Assembly (NCBI RefSeq): GCF_000723885.1 | Contig: NZ_CCDG010000070.1 | Span: 16,447-80,446, forward strand | Source of the DNA: Paenibacillus camerounensis | GTDB lineage: Bacteria; Bacillota; Bacilli; Paenibacillales; Paenibacillaceae | DNA length: 64,000 bases | Direction of reading: 5' to 3' | Shown: positions 17,857 to 26,656 of the stretch, piece by piece | Layout of the letters: each line of letters starts with the position of its first letter | Position numbering within the stretch: position 1 is the first letter of the stretch | Notes under the pieces: generated by a model | The model's database searches: none | Told to the model about the DNA's origin: nothing | Seen by the model: the letters and a program-made list of their open reading frames with translations, nothing else | Made by a program: the position numbers and the translations under genes

Positions 17857-17945
17857 ACTCCATATGGAGCCGAGGGGAGTCGAACCCCTGTCCGAAGATA
17901 ACGGCACATAAGTTTCTACGAGTGTAGTCACGGATTTGATGTCAC
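17857..17945 (-). repeat. Intact ssrA 3' end (att-like repeat, right)
   Basis: The 89-base copy that is part of the working tmRNA gene, with perfect 5-bp T-stem AGGGG/CCCCT. It pairs with the degenerate copy at 17014-17102. Confidence 0.85.
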
Positions 17946-18226
17946 CCGAGTATCGCCCCGTAACCGGCTATACGTTGGGTCAGCCTGATTATCTTCTTCT
18001 GCTGACCCCAGGCGGAGACCAGACAGCGTATCCCACTACTTGTTAGCCCCTATCCCTGTCACATGGGCGATGCAGGGTAGAAGCACGCACACAGGTTATT
18101 AAGCTGCGAAAGCGTAGTTGTTGTTTTGTTTGCCGTTTAATAGGCTTTAGCGTTGATGAAGCGGACGCGTCCCCACTACTCGCTGCTCATGCTCGAACTA
18201 CCCCCGTCGAATCCAAGAACGGCCCC
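17865..18226 (-). ncRNA. ssrA: tmRNA (transfer-messenger RNA)
   Basis: A 362-base tmRNA that, with SmpB, rescues stalled ribosomes and tags nascent proteins for ClpP-family proteases. The 5' end GGGGCCG pairs with CGGCTCC at the 3' end (one G-U). The conserved TTCGAC after the 5' acceptor and a TTCGACT T-loop are present. The tag frame is readable at 18134-18102: GKQNNNYAFAA followed by two TAA stops (18096-18101), with the usual Ala supplied by charging. No CCA is encoded after the discriminator A; the genome continues TATGG. It follows smpB and rnr in the same direction, the usual Firmicutes order. Confidence 0.93.
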
Positions 18227-18331
18227 TCATTAAAAAGGGCGCTTCGGATCAAGCGGATCTTCTAAGCAAGAGAGATCCAATCTGCAGCCTCTAACCCGAG
18301 GTCTGCCACGAAGCAATAATCTTACTTAAAC

Positions 18332-18352
18332 AGTATAGCACATTTATCAACA
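18332..18352 (-). promoter_or_regulatory. Candidate extended -10 promoter for ssrA
   Basis: On the minus strand TGC-TATACT (-10 at 18332-18337) has a TG extended element. The -35 is weak. It would give a leader of about 100 bases before the mature 5' end, removable by RNase P. Confidence 0.4.
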
Positions 18353-18424
18353 CTTTAACACGAGGGTTAAAGGAATTGAAGGAGCAATCTGGAATTCGGG
18401 CTTCCGGTAACACCCGTCACCAGG

Positions 18425-18904
18425 TTATCTGGCGATTTTCTGCTTCTCACGCAGCGCGCGCTGGATATCGCGTTGAGCGTCCTTTTTGGCGGCAGAGTCG
18501 CGTTTGTCGTATTGCTTCTTACCTTTACCGAGGCCGATCAGCAGCTTGGCATAGCCGTTACGCACATAGACCTTCAGCGGCACTATCGAGTAGCCGTCCT
18601 GCTTGGACAAGCCGAGCAGCTTGTGGATCTGCACCTTATGCATCAGCAGCTTGCGCGTACGCGTCGGATCATCAGGATTAGAACGGTTACCCTGCTCAAA
18701 AGGGCTGATATGCATGTTGTGGATATGAATCTCGCCGTTACGGATGGTAGCGAACGCATCACCAATGTTCGCACGACCATTACGCAGCGACTTGATCTCC
18801 GTACCAGTCAGCACCATACCCGCTTCAAAAGTGTCCTCGATAAAATAATCATGGGAAGCTTTTTTATTCTGGGCGAGCACTTTCCCGTCTGCTTTTTTAC
18901 CCAT
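18425..18904 (-). CDS. smpB: SsrA-binding protein SmpB
   Basis: The 159-residue tmRNA partner that binds the tRNA-like domain and delivers it to stalled ribosomes. Typical features are NKKASHDYFIEDTFEAGMVLTGTEIKSLR at the N-terminus, the central beta barrel, and the basic tail KKQYDKRDSAAKKDAQRDIQRALREKQKIAR that reaches into the mRNA channel. The frame opens at 18937, but AAGGAGTG is correctly spaced before the ATG at 18904, giving MGKKADGK as start. It lies between rnr and ssrA in the standard order. Confidence 0.96.
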   Translation of the reverse strand: MGKKADGKVLAQNKKASHDYFIEDTFEAGMVLTGTEIKSLRNGRANIGDAFATIRNGEIHIHNMHISPFEQGNRSNPDDPTRTRKLLMHKVQIHKLLGLSKQDGYSIVPLKVYVRNGYAKLLIGLGKGKKQYDKRDSAAKKDAQRDIQRALREKQKIAR

Positions 18905-19256
18905 GAAAGTCACTCCTTGAATCGATTTCCCCGCCAAGAGGCGGAGTTAGTGTCAGATCTATATTGTATCAAAATGGATCCGGTGAACGCAAGGAAGGAC
19001 GGCTTTCCGATTACACCTACTCTCGCAGTCCAACCTTTCTATTTTGACAACTGTATGTCAGTAAGTTTATCCAAAACAATTAATTCGTCTACTCAATAAG
19101 ATCAGCAGATACCAGTGGCGTTATTTAGCGGTTTTTCCGGCAGTGTGGCTTACCTTATGTGGCTGAGGTAAGCATACCCTTCCGTATTTACAAACCAATC
19201 AGTTGTCATGTATCTGCGTGCTCGTCTCTTATACGCTAAAAGAGCGCTGGACGCGC
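18905..19256. other. Intergenic stretch between rnr and smpB
   Basis: About 350 bases with no supported gene. It holds an 8-bp inverted repeat GCTTACCT/AGGTAAGC (19148-19173) of unknown role and presumably an smpB promoter, which I could not assign with confidence. Confidence 0.5.
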
Positions 19257-19295
19257 AAAAGCGCCCCAAGCAGCCGTATGCGCTGCTTGGGGCGC
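19257..19295 (-). terminator. Strong terminator of rnr
   Basis: A perfect 14-bp stem GCGCCCCAAGCAGC/GCTGCTTGGGGCGC with a 7-base loop, then TTTT on the minus strand, directly after the rnr stop. Confidence 0.85.
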
Positions 19296-19308
19296 CCTCA
19301 GTCTCAGT

Positions 19309-22179
19309 CTACTCCTGAGACTTCTTCTTCTTTTTCTTGCGGCGCACGGCGTTCTCCGCGTTGCCGCTACCCTGGCCGCCCGGCGTTGCCTCCGGGCTGA
19401 TGAAGACGCCGCCGTTTTTCTTGCGGCGGCCCTTATCCTTGCCGCTGCCGTTGCTACGGCTCTCAAACCCGCGATCCTCCCGGCTGGTGAACCGGGTGCT
19501 CGCATCAACCCCGCGCAGCTCGCCGCTGCCCGCGCCGTAGCCGCCCTTGCCGGAGCCGAAGCCGAAGCTGATGCCGCGCCCTGCGGCATCTCCTCCGGCC
19601 GCTCCGCCGCGGCCTTTTCCCCCGCCGCTGCGCTCACGCGGCGTACTGCTGCCGCCCGCTTCGCCGTTCAGGGCGGCAAAAGCACGGCGTGCGGCCTCAG
19701 CCGGGCCGCCGCCCCCGCGCTTGCCGCGCGCAGGCGCACTATTCTGTGCGCCGCCAGGCTCCGCCGCATCGCTGCGCGGCGTCGTCTCCCAGGCGCCGGT
19801 GCCCGCAGCGCCGCCCTTGAACCTGCCCTTGCCCGCAGCTCCACCTGCCTTACCCGCAGCGCCTACGGACTTGCCTTTACCGGCAGCTCCTTTGCCAACA
19901 CCTGCAGCACCGCCCGGTTTGCCTCTGCCCGCGCCAGCAGCGCCGGGCTTGCCTTTACCCCCGCGGCCGCCTTTACCTCCGGCGGAGCCGCCGCCCTTGC
20001 CGGATCGGCCGCCGTAGCTGCGGTGCTCGCCCGCCGCGCGCGGCTTCATGTCGAGCAGCTCGAAGTCAATCGTATGATCGTCCATGTTCACCTTGGCGAC
20101 ACGGATCTTCACCTCGTCGCCGATTCGGAACACCTTGGAGGTACGCTCGCCGATGAGCGCCATATGGCCTTCGTCGAAGTGGTAATAATCGTCCGTCAGC
20201 GCACTGAGACGAATCAGACCCTCGACAGTATTATCAAGCTCGATGAACATTCCGAAGCTGGTCACACTGCTGATCATTGCCTCGAATTCCTCACCGACCT
20301 TATCCAGCATATATTCAGCCTTCTTCAGCTGTTCTGTGTCGCGTTCTGCCTCAACCGCCACACGTTCACGCTCGGAAGACTGCTGTGCAATATCGGGCAT
20401 CCGGCTGGCCAGATATTCATGCCGTTTCTCAGTCAGCGCCCCGCCGTTCTCGATTACCTCACGCATTACCCGGTGAATGACAAGGTCAGGATAACGGCGG
20501 ATCGGTGAAGTAAAGTGGGAATAATATTCTGCAGCCAGGCCGAAATGGCCTGTGCTTTCAGCATCGTATTTCGCCTGCTTCATCGAACGCAGCATCATCG
20601 TGCTGATCACCGTCTGTTCCTTCGTACCCTCAATCTGCTCCAGCAGGTCCTGCAGGGCACGCGGATGAATAGAGTTGCCCCGGCCTTTGACATGATAGCC
20701 AAAGTTGGCGGCAAACGCCATAAAGTTCTGCAGCTTCTCCTGATCCGGGTCCTCGTGAATCCGGTACAAGAACGGCACCTTAAGCCAGTGGAAATGCTCG
20801 GCAACCGTCTCATTGGCAGCCAGCATGAATTCCTCGATAATCTGCTCAGCCACGGAACGCTCTCGCTTAACAATATCGACCGCCTTACCGTTTTCATCCA
20901 CAATAATCTTGCTCTCTTCAAAGTCAAAATCAACCGCTCCGCGCCGCATCCGCGCCCCGCGCAGCTTCATGGCCAGCTCTTTCATCAGGCGGAAATCCTC
21001 AATCAGCGGACTATAACGCTCCAGCAGCTCAGGGTCCTCATCCTCAACGATTTTGCGGACATCGGAATAGGTCATTCGTTCTTTGGTCCGGATTACGCTC
21101 GTAAAGACATCATGCTTCACGACCTTCATATGCTCGTTGAACTCCATCTCACAGGACATGGTGAGCCGGTCCACTTTAGGATTAAGACTGCAGATCCCGT
21201 TCGACAGCCGGTGCGGCAGCATTGGAATAACCCGGTCTACCAAGTAGACGCTGCATCCACGGTCATATGCTTCCTTGTCCAGCTCGGAGTTTTCACGCAC
21301 ATAGTAGCCAACGTCGGCAATATGAACGCCCAGCTTGTAGTTACCGTTCTCCAGGCGCTGCACATTAACCGCATCATCAAGGTCCTTGGCATCTGCGCCG
21401 TCAATGGTCACAATATTCAGCCCGCGCAAATCACGCCGCCCTTGCTGAATGATCTCTTCATCCGTAATGGAATCGGGAGCCTGCTCCGCTTCCCGCATCA
21501 CCTCAGCCGGGAAGGCCTCCGGCAGCTGATGCTTGCGGATGACGGACAGAATATCAACTCCCGGATCATCCTTATGCCCGAGAATCTCAATAATCTCTCC
21601 CTCAGCCGATGCCCGGCCTTCCGGGTAGTTCACGATGCGCACTACAACCTTCTCACCGTCAACGGCTCCGCCAAATGACTGCTTCGGAATAAAAATATCG
21701 CGGTTAATCCGCTTATCATCCGGCAGCACGAATCCATAGGTATCCAGACTCTGGAAGACACCTACAGTCTGCAGTACACCGCGCTTAACGATCCGTACCA
21801 CTTCACCTTCCATCCGTCCGCCTGACGGGCTCTTGGAGGTAATACGAATCAATACGATATCTCCGTTCATTGCACCTTTAAGGTCATTGGCGTGAATATA
21901 GACATCCGGATGATCACGGTCATCGGGAATCAGAAAAGCAAAGCCCTTGGCATGGGCCTGAAGACGTCCGCGCAATAGATCCATCCGTTCCGGCACACCA
22001 TAGCGGCTGTTACGGGTCAGCACAATCCGGCCGTCCTGCTCCAGCTCAGACAGCAAATCCTCAAACGCCTTAAAGGCAGCGCTGTCCTCTATTGCAAAAT
22101 GACTGACCAGTTCGTCGTACGTCAGTGGTTTATAAGCGGTTTCCCGCATGAAATCAAGTAGGATTTCCTGTGTTATCAA
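19309..22179 (-). CDS. rnr: Ribonuclease R with an unusually long Gly/Lys/Arg-rich C-terminal tail
   Basis: A 956-residue 3'-5' exoribonuclease of the RNase II/RNB family that degrades structured RNA and takes part in tmRNA-linked decay of non-stop mRNA. Order: N-terminal winged-helix-like segment (LTYDELVSHFAIED), cold-shock/OB domains (about 65-225), RNB catalytic domain starting near VTIDGADAKDLDDAV (about 261-275, metal-binding Asp cluster), and an S1 domain (about 630-713, SSVTSFGMFIELDNTVEGL). The core equals the family's usual 720-800 residues. Residues about 714-956 are a low-complexity tail of GGKGG, GRGK, AAGKG units ending in RRKKKKKKSQE. Start is TTG at 22179 with GAGGTG 6 bases upstream. 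It is downstream of secG and upstream of smpB/ssrA. Confidence 0.95.
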   Translation of the reverse strand: MITQEILLDFMRETAYKPLTYDELVSHFAIEDSAAFKAFEDLLSELEQDGRIVLTRNSRYGVPERMDLLRGRLQAHAKGFAFLIPDDRDHPDVYIHANDLKGAMNGDIVLIRITSKSPSGGRMEGEVVRIVKRGVLQTVGVFQSLDTYGFVLPDDKRINRDIFIPKQSFGGAVDGEKVVVRIVNYPEGRASAEGEIIEILGHKDDPGVDILSVIRKHQLPEAFPAEVMREAEQAPDSITDEEIIQQGRRDLRGLNIVTIDGADAKDLDDAVNVQRLENGNYKLGVHIADVGYYVRENSELDKEAYDRGCSVYLVDRVIPMLPHRLSNGICSLNPKVDRLTMSCEMEFNEHMKVVKHDVFTSVIRTKERMTYSDVRKIVEDEDPELLERYSPLIEDFRLMKELAMKLRGARMRRGAVDFDFEESKIIVDENGKAVDIVKRERSVAEQIIEEFMLAANETVAEHFHWLKVPFLYRIHEDPDQEKLQNFMAFAANFGYHVKGRGNSIHPRALQDLLEQIEGTKEQTVISTMMLRSMKQAKYDAESTGHFGLAAEYYSHFTSPIRRYPDLVIHRVMREVIENGGALTEKRHEYLASRMPDIAQQSSERERVAVEAERDTEQLKKAEYMLDKVGEEFEAMISSVTSFGMFIELDNTVEGLIRLSALTDDYYHFDEGHMALIGERTSKVFRIGDEVKIRVAKVNMDDHTIDFELLDMKPRAAGEHRSYGGRSGKGGGSAGGKGGRGGKGKPGAAGAGRGKPGGAAGVGKGAAGKGKSVGAAGKAGGAAGKGRFKGGAAGTGAWETTPRSDAAEPGGAQNSAPARGKRGGGGPAEAARRAFAALNGEAGGSSTPRERSGGGKGRGGAAGGDAAGRGISFGFGSGKGGYGAGSGELRGVDASTRFTSREDRGFESRSNGSGKDKGRRKKNGGVFISPEATPGGQGSGNAENAVRRKKKKKKSQE

Positions 22180-22373
22180 TTAAGTCACCTCGGCCCTTTC
22201 GCAGCACTCATTATGCTGCCGGCAAATATGTATGTCTTGTCCTTTTCTGACTGTCAATCCTCAAGCAAATTTTACCTCTATATACTTCATACCCTAGTAT
22301 ACACGAAATCAATCCGGGTCATCCCTGTTATCATGATCTCAAGGTTAACGCAGGCTCAAAATCACAAAATAAA

Positions 22374-22412
22374 AAGCCCCCGCCCCATTCCTTACAGAAC
22401 AGGGCAAAGGCT
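22374..22412 (-). terminator. Terminator-like hairpin after secG
   Basis: An imperfect stem (AAGCC..GCCCTGTTCT / GGAATGGGGC..GGGCTT) followed by TTTTTATTTT on the minus strand, 15 bases past secG. Confidence 0.55.
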
Positions 22413-22426
22413 TAGTGTATGCAGAT

Positions 22427-22660
22427 TTAGTCAACAAAAACGGCAACAACGATCGACATAATGAAGAATCCGGCTGCCAGTCCAACTGTTACACGCTGCA
22501 GTACGAGCTCCATACCGCGTGCTTTGGTTTTACCGAAGAGATGCTCAGCACCGCCGGAGATGGCACCGGAAAGACCTGCGCTTTTCCCTTTTTGCAGAAG
22601 AACGACCGCAATCAGACCGACGGAAAAAACCAGGAGCACAATTTTCAAAAAGATATCCAT
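22427..22660 (-). CDS. secG: Preprotein translocase subunit SecG
   Basis: A 77-residue membrane protein of the SecYEG channel that assists SecA-driven export. Two hydrophobic helices (about 3-20 LKIVLLVFSVGLIAVVLLQ and 55-74 VTVGLAAGFFIMSIVVAVF) flank the conserved KGKSAGLSGAISGGAEHLFGK loop. AGGAGG precedes the ATG. Located between eno and rnr as in other Bacilli. A sigma-A promoter lies 76 bases upstream. Confidence 0.95.
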   Translation of the reverse strand: MDIFLKIVLLVFSVGLIAVVLLQKGKSAGLSGAISGGAEHLFGKTKARGMELVLQRVTVGLAAGFFIMSIVVAVFVD

Positions 22661-22735
22661 TCACTTCCACCTCCTACGTCCAAGCATCACTATCTATGGT
22701 AATTTTGATTTCACGAATTCATAAACAGCATTTTT

Positions 22736-22764
22736 ATTTTATCATAGCGATAAAAGTATTACAA
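22736..22764 (-). promoter_or_regulatory. Sigma-A promoter upstream of secG
   Basis: TTGTAA and TAAAAT hexamers separated by 17 bases on the minus strand. Confidence 0.6.
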
Positions 22765-22924
22765 CCATTCATCTGCTAAGGTTTACGCCCTGCATCTTTG
22801 CTCCGCCCGATAGTCCAGTAATCGCCGTATAATAGATCAGCCAATACCATACTAAATCACCTTCTATAAATGTATATTATTAGAATACATTCTAAGATAG
22901 GCCGATGCAATCTAACCGTACAAT

Positions 22925-22952
22925 ATAAAAAGCCTGCCGGAAACCGGCAGGC
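22925..22952 (-). terminator. Terminator of the glycolytic operon after eno
   Basis: A 9-bp stem GCCTGCCGG/CCGGCAGGC with an AAA/TTT loop and TTTTTAT following on the minus strand, 24 bases past eno. Confidence 0.85.
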
Positions 22953-22975
22953 CCGCAAGCTTATATCAAAAGAAA

Positions 22976-24262
22976 TTATCTTTTGAGGTTGTAGAAGGAT
23001 TTCAGGCCGTTGTATTGAGCCAGTTCACCCAGTTCGTCTTCGATGCGAAGCAATTGGTTGTACTTAGCAACGCGGTCAGTACGGGAAGGAGCACCTGTTT
23101 TGATCTGGCCAGCGTTGGTAGCTACAGCGATGTCAGCGATAGTACTGTCTTCGGACTCACCGGAACGGTGGGAGATAACAGCAGTGTAGCCGGCGCGTTT
23201 AGCCATTTCGATTGCATCGAAAGTTTCAGTCAGTGTACCAATCTGGTTAACCTTAACCAGGATGGAGTTACCGATACCTTTTTCGATACCAGTTGCAAGA
23301 CGCTCAGTGTTAGTAACGAACAGGTCGTCACCAACCAATTGAACTTTATCGCCCAATTTTTCAGTAAGCAATTTCCAGCCATCCCAGTCGTCTTCGGACA
23401 TACCGTCTTCGATTGTGATGATTGGGTATTTCTCAACCCAAGAAGCCAGAAGATCAACATACTCAGCGGAAGTGTAGGATTTGCCTTCACCAGCCAGTGT
23501 GTATTTACCATCTTTGTAGAACTCAGTGGAAGCTACGTCCATACCCAGGAATACGTCAACGCCTGGTTTGTAGCCTGCTTTTTCGATCGCTTCGATGATT
23601 GTAGTGATTGCTTCTTCGTTCGAACCAAGGTTCGGTGCGAAGCCGCCTTCGTCACCTACAGCTGTGTTAAGGCCTTTGGAGCTCAGTACGGATTTCAGGT
23701 TGTGGAAGATTTCAGCGCCTACGCGAAGAGCTTCTTTGAAGCTAGGAGCTCCAACTGGAAGAACCATGAACTCTTGAACGTCGATGTTGTTGTCAGCGTG
23801 CTCACCACCGTTGATGATGTTCATCATTGGTACTGGCAGTGCTTTAGCGTTGAATCCGCCCAGGTATACGTACAAAGGAATGTCCAGAGCCGCTGCAGCT
23901 GCGCGGGCTACTGCCATGGAAACAGCCAGGATTGCGTTAGCGCCCAGCTTGCCTTTGTTGTGAGTTCCGTCCAGAGTGATCATCAGCTTGTCGATGCCCA
24001 CTTGGTCAAGAGCGTCCATACCGATTACTTCTGGAGCGATAATTTCGTTAACGTTCTCAACAGCCTTCAGAACGCCTTTGCCCAGGTAACGGGATTTGTC
24101 GCCATCACGAAGCTCTACAGCTTCATGAGCGCCGGTGGAAGCGCCGGAAGGAACGATAGCGCGGCCTTTAGCGCCGGATTCCAGATAAACGTCAACCTCT
24201 ACAGTCGGGTTACCGCGGGAGTCAAGGACTTCGCGTGCATATACATCAGAAATAATAGTCAT
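22976..24262 (-). CDS. eno: Enolase
   Basis: The 428-residue glycolytic enzyme converting 2-phosphoglycerate to phosphoenolpyruvate, Mg2+-dependent and also a degradosome partner in Bacilli. Signatures: SGASTGAHEAVELRD near the N-terminus, GDEGGFAPNL, the metal-ligand strand ITIEDGMSEDDWDGW, GDDLFVTN, and HRSGESED near the C-terminus. Full length. AAAAGGAGA precedes the ATG. Last gene of the cggR-gap-pgk-tpi-gpmI-eno operon and followed by a strong terminator. Confidence 0.98.
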   Translation of the reverse strand: MTIISDVYAREVLDSRGNPTVEVDVYLESGAKGRAIVPSGASTGAHEAVELRDGDKSRYLGKGVLKAVENVNEIIAPEVIGMDALDQVGIDKLMITLDGTHNKGKLGANAILAVSMAVARAAAAALDIPLYVYLGGFNAKALPVPMMNIINGGEHADNNIDVQEFMVLPVGAPSFKEALRVGAEIFHNLKSVLSSKGLNTAVGDEGGFAPNLGSNEEAITTIIEAIEKAGYKPGVDVFLGMDVASTEFYKDGKYTLAGEGKSYTSAEYVDLLASWVEKYPIITIEDGMSEDDWDGWKLLTEKLGDKVQLVGDDLFVTNTERLATGIEKGIGNSILVKVNQIGTLTETFDAIEMAKRAGYTAVISHRSGESEDSTIADIAVATNAGQIKTGAPSRTDRVAKYNQLLRIEDELGELAQYNGLKSFYNLKR

Positions 24263-24325
24263 GTAAGTTAATCTCCTTTTAACAATGGTTTTGGTTATTG
24301 CAAAGCATTCTTTAAGAACCCCTGC

Positions 24326-25870
24326 TTATTTACGGCTGGCAATCATGGATTGTCCGGTCATTTCCGCAGGCTGCGGAAGTCCCATCAGATCAAGGATTGT
24401 CGGAGCAACATCGGCAAGGATACCGGATTCGCGCAGAACAACATTCTCAGTGGTTACGATGAAAGGAACCGGATTGGTGGTATGAGCAGTGAATGGCCGG
24501 CCATTCTCGTCAAATACCATATCAGCATTACCATGGTCGGCAATGATGATTGCAACACCGCCCTTGGCAACAACAGCATCCACAACTTTACCCACACATT
24601 CATCCGTTACTTCAACGGCCTTGATTGTAGGCTCCAGTATGCCGGAGTGCCCTACCATATCAGGGTTCGCAAAGTTCAGGATAATCGCATCCTGTCTGTC
24701 CGCTTCGATCTCCGCTACGCAGGCCGCCGCCACTTCGTATGCGCTCATCTCAGGCTGCAGATCATAGGTTGCTACTTTTGGAGAGTTAATCAGGATACGT
24801 GTTTCCCCCGGAAGCTCTTCATCGCGTCCGCCGCTGAAGAAGAAGGTTACGTGCGGGTACTTTTCAGTTTCCGCAATACGCAGCTGCTTCTTGTTGTTCT
24901 GAACCAGCACTTCACCCAGGGTATTGTCCAGGTTCTTCGGCGAGTAGGCTACATAGCCCTGCACCGTTTCACTGAACGTAGTCAGGCACACGAAGTGCAG
25001 ACCCTGCGGGAAGAGCGGTCCACGGTCGAAGCCGCGGAAATCGGAGTTGGTGAATACCTGTGACAGCTGAATTGCACGGTCAGGGCGGAAGTTCAGGAAG
25101 ACGACGGAATCGCCGCTTTCCACTACCCCTACCGGCTTATCGTTGCTGTCCACGATTACACTTGGCTCAACAAATTCATCATACACAGAGTTCTGGTAGG
25201 ATGCAGTGATTGCCTGCAGAGCATCGGAATATTTAGGGCCTTCGCCATATACCATTGCACGGTAAGCCTTCTCTACACGCTCCCAGCGTTTGTCACGGTC
25301 CATTGCGTAGTAACGCCCGGATACCGTAGCAATTGTACCTACGCCAACTTCTTCGATTTTCGCAACCAGATCCTGAACGAACTTTTGTCCGCTGTCAGGC
25401 GCTACGTCGCGGCCGTCCATGAATGCATGGATATACACTTCGTGCATATCTTCTTTCTTGGCCAGATCGAGCATGGCGAACAGGTGGTTAATGTGGCTGT
25501 GCACGCCGCCGTCGGAAACGAGCGCATACAGGTGAAGCTTTTTACCGGTGGACTTAGCGCTTCTTACAGCAGCTACCAGTGTTTCGTTATCAAAGAACTC
25601 TCCGTCACGGATCGACTTATCGATACGGGTCAGATCCTGGTATACGATCCGTCCTGCACCGATATTAAGATGACCCACTTCCGAGTTGCCCATTTGTCCT
25701 TCAGGCAGTCCTACAGCTTCGCCGCAGGCGGTAAGTGTAGTGTTCGGATATTGCTTCAGGTAACGGTCGTAGTTAGGCTTGTTGGCTTGGGCAACTGCGT
25801 TGCCTTCATCCGTATTACGCAAACCGAAACCGTCCATGATAATCAGAGCTACAGGTCTTGGAGATGACAT
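24326..25870 (-). CDS. gpmI: 2,3-bisphosphoglycerate-independent phosphoglycerate mutase
   Basis: A 514-residue Mn2+-dependent enzyme interconverting 3- and 2-phosphoglycerate. The alkaline-phosphatase-fold motif IIMDGFGLR at the start, the phosphoserine loop GNSEVGHLNIGAGR (Ser about 63) and metal-binding ADHGNADMVF near the C-terminus are present. It begins two bases after the tpiA stop codon, with GAGGGGG for its ribosome site inside tpiA, so the two are tightly coupled. Confidence 0.98.
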   Translation of the reverse strand: MSSPRPVALIIMDGFGLRNTDEGNAVAQANKPNYDRYLKQYPNTTLTACGEAVGLPEGQMGNSEVGHLNIGAGRIVYQDLTRIDKSIRDGEFFDNETLVAAVRSAKSTGKKLHLYALVSDGGVHSHINHLFAMLDLAKKEDMHEVYIHAFMDGRDVAPDSGQKFVQDLVAKIEEVGVGTIATVSGRYYAMDRDKRWERVEKAYRAMVYGEGPKYSDALQAITASYQNSVYDEFVEPSVIVDSNDKPVGVVESGDSVVFLNFRPDRAIQLSQVFTNSDFRGFDRGPLFPQGLHFVCLTTFSETVQGYVAYSPKNLDNTLGEVLVQNNKKQLRIAETEKYPHVTFFFSGGRDEELPGETRILINSPKVATYDLQPEMSAYEVAAACVAEIEADRQDAIILNFANPDMVGHSGILEPTIKAVEVTDECVGKVVDAVVAKGGVAIIIADHGNADMVFDENGRPFTAHTTNPVPFIVTTENVVLRESGILADVAPTILDLMGLPQPAEMTGQSMIASRK

Positions 25871-25872
25871 CC

Positions 25873-26628
25873 TTACACTGCCCCCTCAACGAGTGAAACG
25901 AAGGAAGCAGGCTGCAGGCTGGCACCGCCGACGAGAGCGCCGTCGATGTCGCTTTGACTCATGTACTCCGTTACATTCTCAGGCTTCACGCTGCCGCCGT
26001 ATTGAATACGGACAACTTCAGCTGTTGCTTCATCGTACAGATCTTTTACAAGAGTACGGATGTACGCAATAACTTCGTTGGCATCTTGGGAAGTGGAGGA
26101 TTTACCAGTACCAATCGCCCAGATTGGCTCATATGCGATAACAACCTGAGCTGCCTGCGCAGCACTCAGACCGGCAAAAGCACCTTCAGTCTGCACTTTG
26201 CAAACTTCCTTAGTCTGGTCAGCTTCGCGCTCTTCGAGCTTTTCGCCGACACATACGATAGGAGTAATGCCGTGGCGGAATGCCGCATGCATTTTTTTGT
26301 TTACAATTTCATCTGTTTCGCCGAAATAAGCACGGCGCTCGGAGTGGCCGATGATTACGTAGTCTACGCCAAGGTCCTTCAGCATAACGCCGCTGATTTC
26401 GCCTGTGTAAGCTCCGTTATCTTCAAAGTGCAGGTTTTGTGCACCGATTTTGATGCTTGTGCCTTTAACCGCTGCTACCAGGGCAGGCAGGTTAGTAAAA
26501 GGAGCGCAAATTACAGTTTCCACGCCTTCCACTTCCGCCTTACCTTTAACTTCAGCGATGAAGCCTTCAGCTTCCGGAACGGTTTTGAACATTTTCCAGT
26601 TGCCTGCGATAATAGGTGTTCTGCTCAT
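25873..26628 (-). CDS. tpiA: Triosephosphate isomerase
   Basis: A 251-residue TIM-barrel enzyme interconverting dihydroxyacetone phosphate and glyceraldehyde 3-phosphate. Key residues: Asn/Lys of AGNWKM, the catalytic His in IIGHSERR and the catalytic Glu in VIAYEPIWAIGTGKS. AGGAGG precedes the ATG. Fourth gene of the glycolytic operon. Confidence 0.98.
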   Translation of the reverse strand: MSRTPIIAGNWKMFKTVPEAEGFIAEVKGKAEVEGVETVICAPFTNLPALVAAVKGTSIKIGAQNLHFEDNGAYTGEISGVMLKDLGVDYVIIGHSERRAYFGETDEIVNKKMHAAFRHGITPIVCVGEKLEEREADQTKEVCKVQTEGAFAGLSAAQAAQVVIAYEPIWAIGTGKSSTSQDANEVIAYIRTLVKDLYDEATAEVVRIQYGGSVKPENVTEYMSQSDIDGALVGGASLQPASFVSLVEGAV

Positions 26629-26656
26629 AATCTTGTATTGCCTCCTTCTGTGCCTC

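Larger units (their letters stand above)
17014..17945. mobile_element. Decayed integrative element in the 3' end of ssrA (scar)
   Basis: The last 89 bases of the tmRNA gene region (17857-17945) are repeated at 17014-17102 in the same orientation, identical at 82 of 89 positions. Between the copies are 754 bases of AT-rich DNA with only fragmentary reading frames and no integrase. ssrA is a well known integration site for tyrosine-recombinase islands, which restore the gene's 3' end on insertion and leave the old end displaced. The right-hand copy belongs to the intact gene; the left copy has substitutions that break its T-stem, as expected for a non-functional remnant. Most of the element must have been deleted. 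Integration history is inference; the repeat is directly visible. Confidence 0.7.

Noticed and set aside
19547..20017. A 156-codon Pro-rich plus-strand frame opposite the RNase R tail
   Set aside because: It is the complement of the GC-rich Gly/Ala repeats in rnr; long open frames are expected there by composition alone.
22213..22975. Plus-strand frames opposite secG and upstream of eno
   Set aside because: They are antisense to secG or lie in AT-rich intergenic DNA, have no ribosome site and no conserved sequence.
23015..24271. A 418-codon plus-strand frame opposite enolase
   Set aside because: It mirrors the highly biased codon use of eno and shows no known protein features; eno itself is certain.
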